A stretch of 64,000 nt of DNA, from positions 124,001 through 188,000 of the forward strand of contig NZ_WQLV01000001.1 in assembly GCF_009753675.1 (NCBI RefSeq). The letters are read 5' to 3'. This document shows positions 54,761 through 63,647 of the stretch, in pieces. The first letter of the stretch is position 1. The number at the start of each line of letters is the position of its first letter. This DNA comes from Parasedimentitalea huanghaiensis (GTDB lineage Bacteria > Pseudomonadota > Alphaproteobacteria > Rhodobacterales > Rhodobacteraceae). Made by a program: the position numbers and the translations under genes. The notes under the pieces were generated by a model. That model was not told where the DNA came from and did not search any database. It saw only the letters and a list, made by a program, of their open reading frames with translations.

Positions 54761-56128
54761 TTACGGAAGCAAAAATGCATTCTTTGCCGCGTTGGATTTT
54801 TTGATCTTGGTTTTTTTCTCTTCACCCTTAATCAATTTGCGCCGCAGCCAGCCCGAGAACCAATCCATGAACATCACCATCAGAATGATGAGAACGATGT
54901 AATAGGCGACTTCTTCCCAGTCTTTCTGGGTGATGATGGCTTGGGTCAGCAACAGACCAATGCCGCCCCCGGTGATCGCACCAATGATGGTTGCGCTGCG
55001 GGTGTTTGACTCGAGGAAGTAGAGCAACTGACTGAGCAGGACTGGGGTGATCTGCGGGATTACACCAAAGCGGTACTGCAAGAGCGGGCTGGCACCGGTT
55101 GATTGCACCCCCTCGATCTGTTTCTCATCAACATTTTCCAAAGCTTCGGAGAAGATCTTGCCAAAAGTCCCAGTATCCGTGACCAAAATGGCCAAGGCAC
55201 CAGTTAATGGACCGGGGCCAAAAGCGCGGGACAAAACCACCGTCCAAATTAAGGAATCTACTCCGCGAAGGAAGTCGAAGAACCGTCGGACAACAAAGCG
55301 AACAGATGACATCCGCATGAAATTCCGGGTGGCTAGAAATGCAAGCGGTAGTGCTACAATCCCAGCTCCCAACGTTCCCAGAAAGGCCATCAACAAAGTC
55401 TCCAGAATGGCCCAGGCGACATCCTGATGGCGCCACATCTTGTTGGTCCAGAAGTCGTTGAAAATTGCACCGGCCTCACCCTGAACCGCGTGGCTCAACA
55501 GTTTAGCTGGGCCCATGCCGTGGTAAGGGCTATCGAGAGTAAAGAAGAAGAGCTCCCAGCCGGTAAAGTAGCGAAAGACTTCGGTTCGGTTTCGCGTAAC
55601 GGTCAATCGACCGGCGTCGGTGGTAATCGCCAAACGGTTCTTAGACGCGTTGATCCAGTTGGGCACAGGGCCATCAGGTAAAGTGGCGTTTACTCCTGTG
55701 CGACCGGGTTTGGCTGTGACCAATCCATACCCCGGAATATCATATTCGATCACCTCGGGGCCAAACCACACATGATGACCGTTTTCCAGATCTATCGAGG
55801 TGGTTTCCCCCAACGAGACCCAAGCTGGTGCCTCGCCATCTGGATAGCGACCTTTGCGCTCGCCTTCGATCGCTACGGAAACCGAAGCATCTCGATTGTC
55901 GCGGGTGACGTGGGTTTTATAGCTGTAGCTGTCACTGACCAGGGTTCGGGCATTTTTGACGCTGACCTTGTCCCACAACCCGGAAATATCAAATGCGACG
56001 AACACATAGGCCAGGTACAATAAAACGATCACCGGGAGGCCGAAGTTGATTAGCTTCTTCTTTTGAAACAGCTGAGACGTGGCGTGTTTGCGATCGGCTA
56101 ACCCGAGTTCGGTTGAAATGGTTGTCAT
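54761..56128 (-). CDS. phnE: Phosphonate ABC transporter permease PhnE (second copy, extended)
   Basis: A 455-residue permease, longer than the usual ~260-290 because of an N-terminal extension with one membrane helix (~32-50) and a periplasmic region (~60-210) of unknown role. The core has PhnE features: GTLGAGIVALPLAFLATRNF, the EAA-like loop ALENVDEKQIEGVQSTGASPLLQYRFGVIPQ and GGGIGLLLTQAI. It overlaps the first phnE (ATGA) and forms a heterodimeric channel with it. Confidence 0.92.
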   Translation of the reverse strand: MTTISTELGLADRKHATSQLFQKKKLINFGLPVIVLLYLAYVFVAFDISGLWDKVSVKNARTLVSDSYSYKTHVTRDNRDASVSVAIEGERKGRYPDGEAPAWVSLGETTSIDLENGHHVWFGPEVIEYDIPGYGLVTAKPGRTGVNATLPDGPVPNWINASKNRLAITTDAGRLTVTRNRTEVFRYFTGWELFFFTLDSPYHGMGPAKLLSHAVQGEAGAIFNDFWTNKMWRHQDVAWAILETLLMAFLGTLGAGIVALPLAFLATRNFMRMSSVRFVVRRFFDFLRGVDSLIWTVVLSRAFGPGPLTGALAILVTDTGTFGKIFSEALENVDEKQIEGVQSTGASPLLQYRFGVIPQITPVLLSQLLYFLESNTRSATIIGAITGGGIGLLLTQAIITQKDWEEVAYYIVLIILMVMFMDWFSGWLRRKLIKGEEKKTKIKKSNAAKNAFLLP

Positions 56129-56994
56129 GCTTTAGCTCCATGAGTCATACGGTCGCGAAGTTGGCCAGACAGTTGGTCGACAACAACGATGGTGATGAAA
56201 AGCAAAAGAAAAATTGCGGCGGCTTCGTCATAACGCCCCTGTCCCCAGGACATGGAATTGCGCAGCTCATAGCCAATACCGCCGGCCCCGACAAAACCCA
56301 GAATGGCAGAGGCGCGGATGTTGATTTCGAACCGCAACAAGGCGTAGCTGACGTAATTGGGACCAACTTGAGGTATAACTCCCAGATACATCCGTTGGGC
56401 CCAGCTGGCGCCAACAGATTCAAGGCCATCTACTGGTTTCAGTGAAGCATTTTCATTCACTTCAGAGAACAGTTTTCCCAATGCCCCTGCGGTATGGATG
56501 GCAATTGCGATCATTGCAGGAACAGGTCCGCCGCCCAGCAGGAAAATCAAAACCAACGCAATCACGATCTCAGGAATAGCGCGTGAAATGTCCATGATAC
56601 GCCGGAATACCGGGATCAGGGCGGGCCAGGGGGCTAAACCACGCGTGGATAGCAGAGATAAAATTATACCCGCGATTGCACCGATCAAGGTCGAAGCAGC
56701 GGCAATATTCAGTGTTTCGACCAAGGCAGGAAAGAAGTGCACCAAATGCCCAGGCAGCTGTGCCGATTTTTCCAATGCCTCGCCCAGCACTTCGGCGGGA
56801 TAGTCGAATACGTTGTTAAACCCGTCCCGAAATGATCCGGCGTTGCGCGCGTCGGCAGTTCGAAAGCCAGCAGCCATAAGAGCGACAAAGATCGCCAGAA
56901 GAATACCACCGTAGACCCGTTTGCGCTGGGTCAAGGCAATATAGTCGCCTCGTATTTCCGTCAGTGAGGGTGGGGATGTGTTTAGGTCCGGCAT
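56125..56994 (-). CDS. phnE: Phosphonate ABC transporter permease PhnE (first copy)
   Basis: A 289-residue inner-membrane permease with about six helices. The core shows AGIILSLLSTRGLAPWP, the EAA-like NENASLKPVDGLESVGASWAQRMYLGVIPQ and FVGAGGIGYELRNSM. The start at 56994 has GGGAG upstream. It follows phnD after a hairpin that probably lowers its expression relative to the binding protein. Confidence 0.93.
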   Translation of the reverse strand: MPDLNTSPPSLTEIRGDYIALTQRKRVYGGILLAIFVALMAAGFRTADARNAGSFRDGFNNVFDYPAEVLGEALEKSAQLPGHLVHFFPALVETLNIAAASTLIGAIAGIILSLLSTRGLAPWPALIPVFRRIMDISRAIPEIVIALVLIFLLGGGPVPAMIAIAIHTAGALGKLFSEVNENASLKPVDGLESVGASWAQRMYLGVIPQVGPNYVSYALLRFEINIRASAILGFVGAGGIGYELRNSMSWGQGRYDEAAAIFLLLFITIVVVDQLSGQLRDRMTHGAKA

Positions 56995-57058
56995 TGGAAG
57001 TCTCCCGATCGTCGTATTGGTCACACGGCCCGCCCGGTGGAGAGGCGCCTGACAAAAA

Positions 57059-57089
57059 ACGGGGCAAGGCAATATTGGCCAAGCCCCGT
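57059..57089 (-). terminator. Intercistronic hairpin/terminator between phnD and phnE
   Basis: On the minus strand ACGGGGC-17 bases-GCCCCGT is followed by a T run. It lies in the 113-base gap after phnD. A leaky terminator here would give more binding protein than permease. Confidence 0.75.
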
Positions 57090-57107
57090 TGTCTTTGGTG
57101 ATAAAAA

Positions 57108-58016
57108 TTAGTTGGACTTCAATTTCCGTGCTTCGATGATCACTTCGTATGCGTCATGACCGATTGGCATAACACCCTTAGCCTCGCCTGATAGCACACC
57201 ATAGGCGCACTCAGGATCCATCGCGGGCAGTGAAGCCATCAGCGCAGTGAACTTGACCTTCACATCAGCAGGAAGATCTTTGCGAAGAACAATTGGGCCT
57301 TCTGGAATTGGGTTGGACTGCCAGATTTTCACCAGATCGTTCATGTCGACCAGACCGGCATCAACAGCGCGGCGCAGGGCACCCGAATTATAGCCATCTT
57401 CCCAGTTGCCCAGACCGTCGGCCCATGTCACACCACCGTCTACGTCACCACCATTTACAGCAACGATTGTCTGCTCGTGACCACCGGTGAACTTTACTTC
57501 GCCAAAGTAGTCGCCCGAGGTCATGGTCGCACCGGTTTCAACTGGAATTTCGATGGAAGGGATCAGGAAGCCAGAGGTCGAGTTTGGATCACCAAAGCCG
57601 AATGTTTTGCCTTTCAGATCTTCGAGCGAGGTGATGCCGCTATCTTTACGGGCAAACCCGATTGAGTAGTAGCCGTAGCCGCCATCGTTGTTGACTTTAA
57701 CCAGGATCGGTTCAACAGCTTCTGGATCGCTCAGATATGTTTTGGCATAGCCAGAAGCACCCAACCAAGCCATATCCAACGTACCGCCCAACAGGCCTTG
57801 AATAACGCCATTGTAGTCAGCAGGGGCGAAGAGCTTGGTTTCAACACCCAACAGCTCTTCGGTTTTTGCACGCAGACATTCGTTGTTATTCAGACGGTCC
57901 TGGGCGTTTTCGCCACCCAGAAGACCAATACGGAATTCAGTGATTTTAGTTTCTTCAGCCATGACCGGAGCGGTCAGAGCAGTGGTCACGAGGACAGCAG
58001 CAAGAAGATTTTTCAT
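57108..58016 (-). CDS. phnD: Phosphonate ABC transporter substrate-binding protein PhnD
   Basis: PhnD captures phosphonates in the periplasm. The 302-residue protein has a signal peptide (KNLLAAVLVTTALTAPVMA) and the type II binding-protein fold: EFRIGLLGGENAQDR, MAWLGASGYAKTYL, GKTFGFGDPNSTSGFLIPS and a C-terminal Glu/Lys helix. The start at 58016 gives the clean signal; the longer frame does not. It is the second gene of phnCDEE. Confidence 0.94.
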   Translation of the reverse strand: MKNLLAAVLVTTALTAPVMAEETKITEFRIGLLGGENAQDRLNNNECLRAKTEELLGVETKLFAPADYNGVIQGLLGGTLDMAWLGASGYAKTYLSDPEAVEPILVKVNNDGGYGYYSIGFARKDSGITSLEDLKGKTFGFGDPNSTSGFLIPSIEIPVETGATMTSGDYFGEVKFTGGHEQTIVAVNGGDVDGGVTWADGLGNWEDGYNSGALRRAVDAGLVDMNDLVKIWQSNPIPEGPIVLRKDLPADVKVKFTALMASLPAMDPECAYGVLSGEAKGVMPIGHDAYEVIIEARKLKSN

Positions 58017-58078
58017 CGTGTAGTCTCCAGTTTGGTCCCAAGAGCCCCATCGGCCTTGGGTGATGAATTTGGGTAAAG

Positions 58079-58903
58079 TCAAAGAGGCGTTTCAGCGGTC
58101 ATCCGAACGACCGCGTTGCCTTGCTCCAGTGTTTCGATAGATGTCGAAGTGGCGGCCTCGGAAAAATCGGCGCCAGCGCCATAGATTTCGCGTGCGACAC
58201 TTGTGGTCAGCTGCTCGGGCAAGCCGTCAAAAACAATCCGGCCATCGCGCATACCAACCACGCGGTCGCAATACCGGCGCGCTGTATCCAGTGTGTGTAG
58301 GTTTGCGATGATCGTGCGCCCGTCTTCTTCGTGGATGCGGCGCAGCGCCTCCATCACCGTTTGCGCGTTCATCGGATCAAGCGACGCAATGGGTTCATCA
58401 GCCAAAATTATACGCGGATCCTGCATCAGCGCCCGTGCAATAGCTACACGCTGCTGTTGTCCGCCTGATAGTGCTTCGGCACGTTTGGGGGCATGCTCTG
58501 CAATTCCCAAACGGTCAAGAATATCAATTGCGCGATGTATGTCCGTGGTTGGGTACAGATTGAACATCGCTGCAAGTGTTGAACGCTGGTTCAAAGTGCC
58601 GTGTAGCACGTTTGAAACCACATCCATACGCGGTACCAGATTGAACTGCTGGAAAATCATCGCGCATTCGGATTGCCAGGCCCGCTTCGCTTTTCCGGTA
58701 AGCGATGTGATGTCGCGCCCCTCAAAACTGATCGTGCCGGTGCTGGCATCCGACAGGCAATTTAACATCCGCAATAGCGTAGATTTACCAGCGCCGGATC
58801 GGCCGATAATGCCGATCATACAGGGTTTGTCGATATCCAGCGTCGCGGAATCTACAGCGGTCTTATCGCCGAAGTGTTTGGATAGTTTCGAAATTCTCAG
58901 CAC
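58079..58903 (-). CDS. phnC: Phosphonate ABC transporter ATPase PhnC
   Basis: PhnC drives phosphonate import. The 274-residue ATPase has Walker [12 protein letters not shown], the Q-loop [11 protein letters not shown], signature [16 protein letters not shown] and Walker [15 protein letters not shown]. It starts with GTG at 58903 after GGGAG and leads the phnCDEE operon. Confidence 0.95.
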   Translation of the reverse strand: MLRISKLSKHFGDKTAVDSATLDIDKPCMIGIIGRSGAGKSTLLRMLNCLSDASTGTISFEGRDITSLTGKAKRAWQSECAMIFQQFNLVPRMDVVSNVLHGTLNQRSTLAAMFNLYPTTDIHRAIDILDRLGIAEHAPKRAEALSGGQQQRVAIARALMQDPRIILADEPIASLDPMNAQTVMEALRRIHEEDGRTIIANLHTLDTARRYCDRVVGMRDGRIVFDGLPEQLTTSVAREIYGAGADFSEAATSTSIETLEQGNAVVRMTAETPL

Positions 58904-59220
58904 AGTCAGCTCCCGGTTTTCCCGGTCTGGCTACTGGTCTTTTTTATAAACTATGTGTCGGATGTGCGAAGGTTTTGTAAAGGAGTGGAATATGGAATTA
59001 TGATTTCCAGATTGCTTGCTGTCGGTCAACCAGGGCTTGGACAAGGGCGCAGTTTCACCTTCGGCAAAAGGTGAATGATGGGCCCTTTCTGGATGAATTA
59101 GACAACAGAAGTGGAACGAACGGACTACGGTAGATTCCCGCCGGCAATTGGATTTGGCGCGCGTAGAGGACAGGCCTGCATCGACAAACAATAGCCACCG
59201 GGCGCTCTCGCTGTTTCTGA
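58904..59220. other. 317-base gap upstream of phnC
   Basis: No gene is supported. The phnC promoter must lie here. On the minus strand around 58950-58985 the sequence CTTTACAAAAC-CTTCGCACATC-CGACACATAGT shows three loose 11-base repeats with ACA, a weak resemblance to a Pho box that I do not rely on. Confidence 0.35.
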
Positions 59221-60036
59221 TCAGGTTTCTGACGAGCCCAGTCCACGAGAAATTTGGTTTGCAGCTTGTTTTACGGCTTTGCCGATTTCGCTGATTCTAT
59301 CCGGTGTCAAACGGTGCGAAGGGCCTGATACCGAAATTCCCGCAACAGGTTCATTGTAAAAATCCAAGATTGGGGCGGCGACACAGCGCATACCCGTTGT
59401 CTTCTCTTCATCATCTACGGCAAACCCTGCTTCCAGAATTCCTAGCATGTCTTTGCGTATAGCCTCAGGTTCGCACAGAGTTTTCGAAGTAAACGCCTCG
59501 AATGTCCCTCTCCTTAAAAACCTATCCAAACGATCATCGGAGTAGCGGCTCAAAAGCGCTTTGCCGATGCCAGATGCGTGCATGGGAGAAAGCGTTCCTG
59601 GTGGGAAGAAGGCGCGGATGGTTTCATGCGTTTCAACTTGACTGAGAAACATTACAAGGCCGTCTTTTTCAATTCCTAGGTTTGCAGTTTCACCCGTTAC
59701 CTCCATCAGCTGGCGCATTTCAGGGCGACTGCGGTCTACTACACTTGTTCGGCGCAAAAAGGCGGACCCGAGCCGAAAGGCCATTGGTCCAATATGCCAA
59801 GCCTGGGTTTGCGGATCACTTTCGACAATTCCGCGAGCATTTAGCGTATTGAGAACACGATAGATTGTTGCAGGAGACTGGTCGAGCCGTTCTGCAATCT
59901 CTGTCAGTGTAAGCCCAGCGCTGTCTGCCAGTGCTTCCAGCACGATCATCGCCCTATCAAGTGACTGTACCGGCGCAACTTCGGTTTTGGCGTAGAACCC
60001 TTTTGGGCGTCCCTTACGGCGAGTGGGCGTTTTCAC
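59221..60036 (-). CDS. bhcR: IclR-family regulator of the beta-hydroxyaspartate cycle
   Basis: A 271-residue regulator with an N-terminal winged helix (LTEIAERLDQSPATIYRVLNTLNARGIVE) and the IclR effector domain (MHASGIGKALLSRY, GMRCVAAPILDFYNEPVAGISVSGP). In Paracoccus, BhcR senses glyoxylate and controls bhcABCD. It starts with GTG at 60036 after AGGGAG, divergent from bhcA; two TTGAAA-N5-TTTCAR sites lie between them. Confidence 0.9.
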   Translation of the reverse strand: MKTPTRRKGRPKGFYAKTEVAPVQSLDRAMIVLEALADSAGLTLTEIAERLDQSPATIYRVLNTLNARGIVESDPQTQAWHIGPMAFRLGSAFLRRTSVVDRSRPEMRQLMEVTGETANLGIEKDGLVMFLSQVETHETIRAFFPPGTLSPMHASGIGKALLSRYSDDRLDRFLRRGTFEAFTSKTLCEPEAIRKDMLGILEAGFAVDDEEKTTGMRCVAAPILDFYNEPVAGISVSGPSHRLTPDRISEIGKAVKQAANQISRGLGSSET

Positions 60037-60077
60037 GTTGGCTCCCTTTCAAGTGAACATCTATAAAATTATGTTAT

Positions 60078-60167
60078 TTGAAAGAGAATTTCAGTCAATG
60101 AAAAAACGTAACATGCTGAAATTAAACATATAAGACTGCTGTAGTTCATATTGAAATATTTTTTCAA
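60078..60167. promoter_or_regulatory. Candidate BhcR operators: two TTGAAA-N5-TTTCAR repeats
   Basis: TTGAAA-GAGAA-TTTCAG (60078-60094) and TTGAAA-N5-TTTCAA (60151-60167) share half-sites and spacing, 73 bases apart (seven helical turns), in the bhcR-bhcA promoter region. This fits binding of an IclR dimer or tetramer. Confidence 0.55.
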
Positions 60168-60230
60168 AAAAATTGGCCTAGGTTGAACTGGCGGCTACAG
60201 TTGTCTCAAACGCCACAGGAGGGCAACAAC

Positions 60231-61421
60231 GTGAGCTTTCAAAACCCAGTTTTCATTCCGGGTCCGACCAACATGCCAGAGGTGCTTCGCAAGGCCTGTG
60301 ATATGCCAACGCTGGATCACCGTTCGTCCCTATTTGGTGAGATCCTGCACCCAGCGCTCGAAGGCGTAAAACAGGTTCTCAAAAGCCAAGCGGCAGAAAT
60401 TTTTGTTTTTCCTTCGACAGGAACTGGCGGCTGGGAAACGGCTCTGACAAATACGCTGTCTGCGGGTGACAAGGTTTTAGCTGCGCGCAACGGTATGTTC
60501 AGCCACCGCTGGATTGACATGTGTAATCGCCACGATCTGAACGTTGAAGTTGTTGAAACTCCTTGGGGAGCGGGCCTGCCGGTTGACCGTTATGAGGAAA
60601 TACTATCAGCAGATACTGGTCATGAGATCAAAGTGGTTTTGGCCACACATAATGAAACCGCCACAGGGGTGAAGTCAGACATTGCCGCTATACGCCGCGC
60701 ATTGGAATCGGCTGGGCATCCGGCGTTGCTTTATGTTGATGGGGTCTCTTCGATTGGTTCGATGGATTTCCGCATGGATGAATGGGGCGTTGATGTAGCA
60801 ATCACCGGCTCTCAGAAGGGATTTATGTTGCCTGCGGGTCTGGCAATTGTTGGAATTTCGCCCAAAGCGATGGCCTTGGTTGAAACAGCAAAATTGCCGC
60901 GCACCTTTTTTGACATCCGCGATATGGCGGCTGGCTATGCCAACAATGCCTACCCCTATACACCGGCCGTCGGCCTGCTGAACGGGTTGAAGCAATCAGT
61001 TGAAATGCTACTTGATGAGGGGCTGGAGAATGTCTTTTCCCGCCATCGTCGGATTGCCAACGGGGTTCGCGCAGCGGTGGATGCTTGGGGATTGCAGCTT
61101 TGTGCTCATGCCCCTGAACTGTATTCGGACACGGTGAGTGCGATCCGAACGCCAGAAGGGTTTGATGCCACACGTATCGTTACCCACGCTGCTGATATTT
61201 ATGGGGTCGCCTTCGGCGTTGGTCTTGGAGAGGTTGCGGGCAAGGTGTTTCGCATTGGCCATCTTGGTTCGCTAACCGATGTGATGACACTTTCTGGAAT
61301 CGCCACCGCTGAGATGTGTATGGCAGATTTGGGACTGGATATCACATTGGGGGCCGGTGTGGCGGCTGCACAGGAATCCTATCGTGCCACCACGCGCCAG
61401 CCCGCCCTCGCGGCTGCATAA
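60231..61421 (+). CDS. bhcA: L-aspartate-glyoxylate aminotransferase
   Basis: BhcA transaminates glyoxylate with aspartate to give glycine and oxaloacetate, the entry to the beta-hydroxyaspartate cycle. The 396-residue class V PLP enzyme has PGPTNMPEVLRKA, DHRSSLFGEI, FVFPSTGTGGWETALTN and the Schiff-base Lys in TGSQKGFMLPAG. It resembles serine-glyoxylate aminotransferases, but the operon with bhcB-D sets the role. Start GTG at 60231 with AGGAGGG. Confidence 0.92.
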   Translation: MSFQNPVFIPGPTNMPEVLRKACDMPTLDHRSSLFGEILHPALEGVKQVLKSQAAEIFVFPSTGTGGWETALTNTLSAGDKVLAARNGMFSHRWIDMCNRHDLNVEVVETPWGAGLPVDRYEEILSADTGHEIKVVLATHNETATGVKSDIAAIRRALESAGHPALLYVDGVSSIGSMDFRMDEWGVDVAITGSQKGFMLPAGLAIVGISPKAMALVETAKLPRTFFDIRDMAAGYANNAYPYTPAVGLLNGLKQSVEMLLDEGLENVFSRHRRIANGVRAAVDAWGLQLCAHAPELYSDTVSAIRTPEGFDATRIVTHAADIYGVAFGVGLGEVAGKVFRIGHLGSLTDVMTLSGIATAEMCMADLGLDITLGAGVAAAQESYRATTRQPALAAA

Positions 61422-61435
61422 GTAAGGACGCACCT

Positions 61436-62389
61436 ATGTTGATCCCAACCTATGACGACATGCTAGCAGCAAGGGCGCGTATAAAACCCTATGTGCATCA
61501 CACGCCGGTTTTGACGTCCAGCTTTCTGAACGAGTTGACCGGAGCAGAGCTGTTCTTCAAGTGCGAGAATTTTCAAAAAGCGGCTGCCTTTAAGGTGCGC
61601 GGGGCGTCAAATGCGGTGTTTGGCCTAAATGACGAACAGGCAAAACGGGGTGTTGCCACCCATTCGAGCGGCAATCACGCATTGAGTTTAAGCTATGCGG
61701 CGGGGAGGCGTGGCATTCCCTGCCATGTGGTGATGCCACATAGTGCACCGCAGGCTAAAAAGGATGCGGTGATTGGCTATGGTGGCAAAATCACTGAATG
61801 TGAGCCCTCGACCAGCAGTCGCGAGGCGGTGTTTGCGGAGGTACAGGAACGTACTGGCGCGGACTTTGTGCATCCCTATAACGATCCACGCGTGATTGCA
61901 GGGCAGGGGACCTGTTCGTTTGAATTGGTAGAACAGGTAGATGGGCTTAATGCTGTTGTTGCCCCAATTGGCGGCGGCGGCATGATCTCTGGAACCTGTC
62001 TAACCCTGTCACATAAAGCACCGGATGTGGCGGTGATTGCAGCTGAACCCGAGCAAGCTGATGATGCGTATCGTAGTTTCAAGGCTGGACAAATCATCGC
62101 TGATGATGCGCCCGTGACTGTGGCTGACGGGCTGAAAGTGCCCCTAAAGGACCTGACATGGCATTTTGTCTCCAACCACGTCAGCGACATTCTGACTGCG
62201 GGCGAACAAGAAATCATTGATGCGATGCGGTTGATCTGGGCGCGGATGAAAATTGTGGTTGAGCCCTCCAGTGCTGTACCGCTGGCAACCATTTTGAAGA
62301 ACAAGGACCGCTTTGCAGGCAAACGTCTGGGCGTCATTATCACAGGCGGCAATGTCGATTTAGACAAGCTGCCCTGGATGAACAGCTGA
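61436..62389 (+). CDS. bhcB: erythro-beta-hydroxyaspartate dehydratase
   Basis: BhcB converts beta-hydroxyaspartate to iminosuccinate. The 317-residue PLP enzyme of the serine/threonine dehydratase (fold II) group has FFKCENFQKAAAFKVRGA (PLP Lys), SSGNHALSLSYAAGRRG and the glycine loop PIGGGGMISGT. It starts 14 bases after bhcA. Confidence 0.92.
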   Translation: MLIPTYDDMLAARARIKPYVHHTPVLTSSFLNELTGAELFFKCENFQKAAAFKVRGASNAVFGLNDEQAKRGVATHSSGNHALSLSYAAGRRGIPCHVVMPHSAPQAKKDAVIGYGGKITECEPSTSSREAVFAEVQERTGADFVHPYNDPRVIAGQGTCSFELVEQVDGLNAVVAPIGGGGMISGTCLTLSHKAPDVAVIAAEPEQADDAYRSFKAGQIIADDAPVTVADGLKVPLKDLTWHFVSNHVSDILTAGEQEIIDAMRLIWARMKIVVEPSSAVPLATILKNKDRFAGKRLGVIITGGNVDLDKLPWMNS

Positions 62390-62405
62390 TCTGGGAGATT
62401 CACAA

Positions 62406-63569
62406 ATGAACATACAAACAAACATCAATGACCTCGTTGTCGGCTATGACGTACCAGCGCTGCCGGGAATGGATGAAGCAGATATCCAGACGCCCTGTCT
62501 GGTTCTGGATTTGGATGCGTTGGAGCGTAATATTAAGAAGATGGGTGATTATGCTGCTGCACATGGCATGCGACACCGGGTGCATGGCAAGATGCACAAA
62601 TCTGTGGATGTGGCTAAGCTTCAGGAGCAATTGGGGGGTGCTGTTGGTGTCTGCTGTCAAAAGGTTTCCGAGGCGGAAGTCTTTGTTCGCGGTGGGATCA
62701 AAGATGTCTTGGTCTCCAACCAGGTTCGCGATCCGTTGAAAATAGACCGTTTGGCACAGCTGCCTAAACTGGGCTCTCGGATTCTTGTCTGTGTTGATGA
62801 TTTGGCCAATGTCGACGGGTTGTCAGCGGCTGTTCAAAAACATGGAACCAAATTGGATTGCTTGATCGAGATCGACTGTGGTGCAGGTCGCTGTGGCGTA
62901 AATTCGACCAAAGATGTTGTTGTCATTGCCAAGGCTATTCAAGCCGCTGAGGGGCTGAATTTCACTGGTATTCAGGCTTACCAGGGGGCAATGCAGCATA
63001 TGGACAGCTATGATGATCGCAAAGCAAAACTAGATATTGCAATCGATTTGGTCGAAGACGCCGTTGCTGGGTTGAAAGCTGAAGGGATAACCTGCGAACT
63101 GGTTTCTGGTGGCGGGACCGGGTCTTACTATTTCGAGAGCAACTCCGGCGTGTATAATGAACTCCAGTGTGGCTCTTATGCCTTTATGGATGCTGATTAT
63201 GGGCGGATCCTTGATCGAAATGGTACGCGCATTGACCAGGGCGAGTGGGAGAACGCCCTGTTTATCCTGACCTCGGTGATGTCACATACCAAAGCAGACA
63301 AGGCGATTTGTGATGCGGGCCTTAAAGCGCAGTCAATGGACTCGGGGCTGCCGTTTATCTACGGCCGTGACGACGTAGAGTACCTTAAATGCTCTGATGA
63401 GCATGGTGTAATCGGTGATCCTGATGGCGTTTTGAAAGTGAACGACAAATTGCGTCTGGTCCCAGGTCACTGCGATCCAACCTGCAACGTGCACGATTGG
63501 TACGTTGGTGTGCGCGATGGCAAGGTTGAAACTCTTTGGCCAGTATCCGCACGCGGTAAAGCTTACTAA
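62406..63569 (+). CDS. bhcC: beta-hydroxyaspartate aldolase
   Basis: BhcC joins glycine and glyoxylate to form erythro-beta-hydroxyaspartate. The 387-residue PLP enzyme of the D-threonine aldolase family (alanine-racemase barrel) has TPCLVLDLDALERNIKKM, the PLP Lys in VHGKMHKSVDVAKLQ and a metal site in GHCDPTCNVHDWYVG (HxC type). It begins 16 bases after bhcB. Confidence 0.92.
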   Translation: MNIQTNINDLVVGYDVPALPGMDEADIQTPCLVLDLDALERNIKKMGDYAAAHGMRHRVHGKMHKSVDVAKLQEQLGGAVGVCCQKVSEAEVFVRGGIKDVLVSNQVRDPLKIDRLAQLPKLGSRILVCVDDLANVDGLSAAVQKHGTKLDCLIEIDCGAGRCGVNSTKDVVVIAKAIQAAEGLNFTGIQAYQGAMQHMDSYDDRKAKLDIAIDLVEDAVAGLKAEGITCELVSGGGTGSYYFESNSGVYNELQCGSYAFMDADYGRILDRNGTRIDQGEWENALFILTSVMSHTKADKAICDAGLKAQSMDSGLPFIYGRDDVEYLKCSDEHGVIGDPDGVLKVNDKLRLVPGHCDPTCNVHDWYVGVRDGKVETLWPVSARGKAY

Positions 63570-63647
63570 CACCTCCCCGGAAGGTTAGCGGGGCTGGCTA
63601 GGCGTTTACGGCTGTTGGCCCCAATTTTCTGATCAAAGGATACATCT

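Noticed and set aside
58950-58985. Pho box upstream of phnC
   Set aside because: Only loose ACA-centred repeats match; the consensus CTGTCAT pair is absent.
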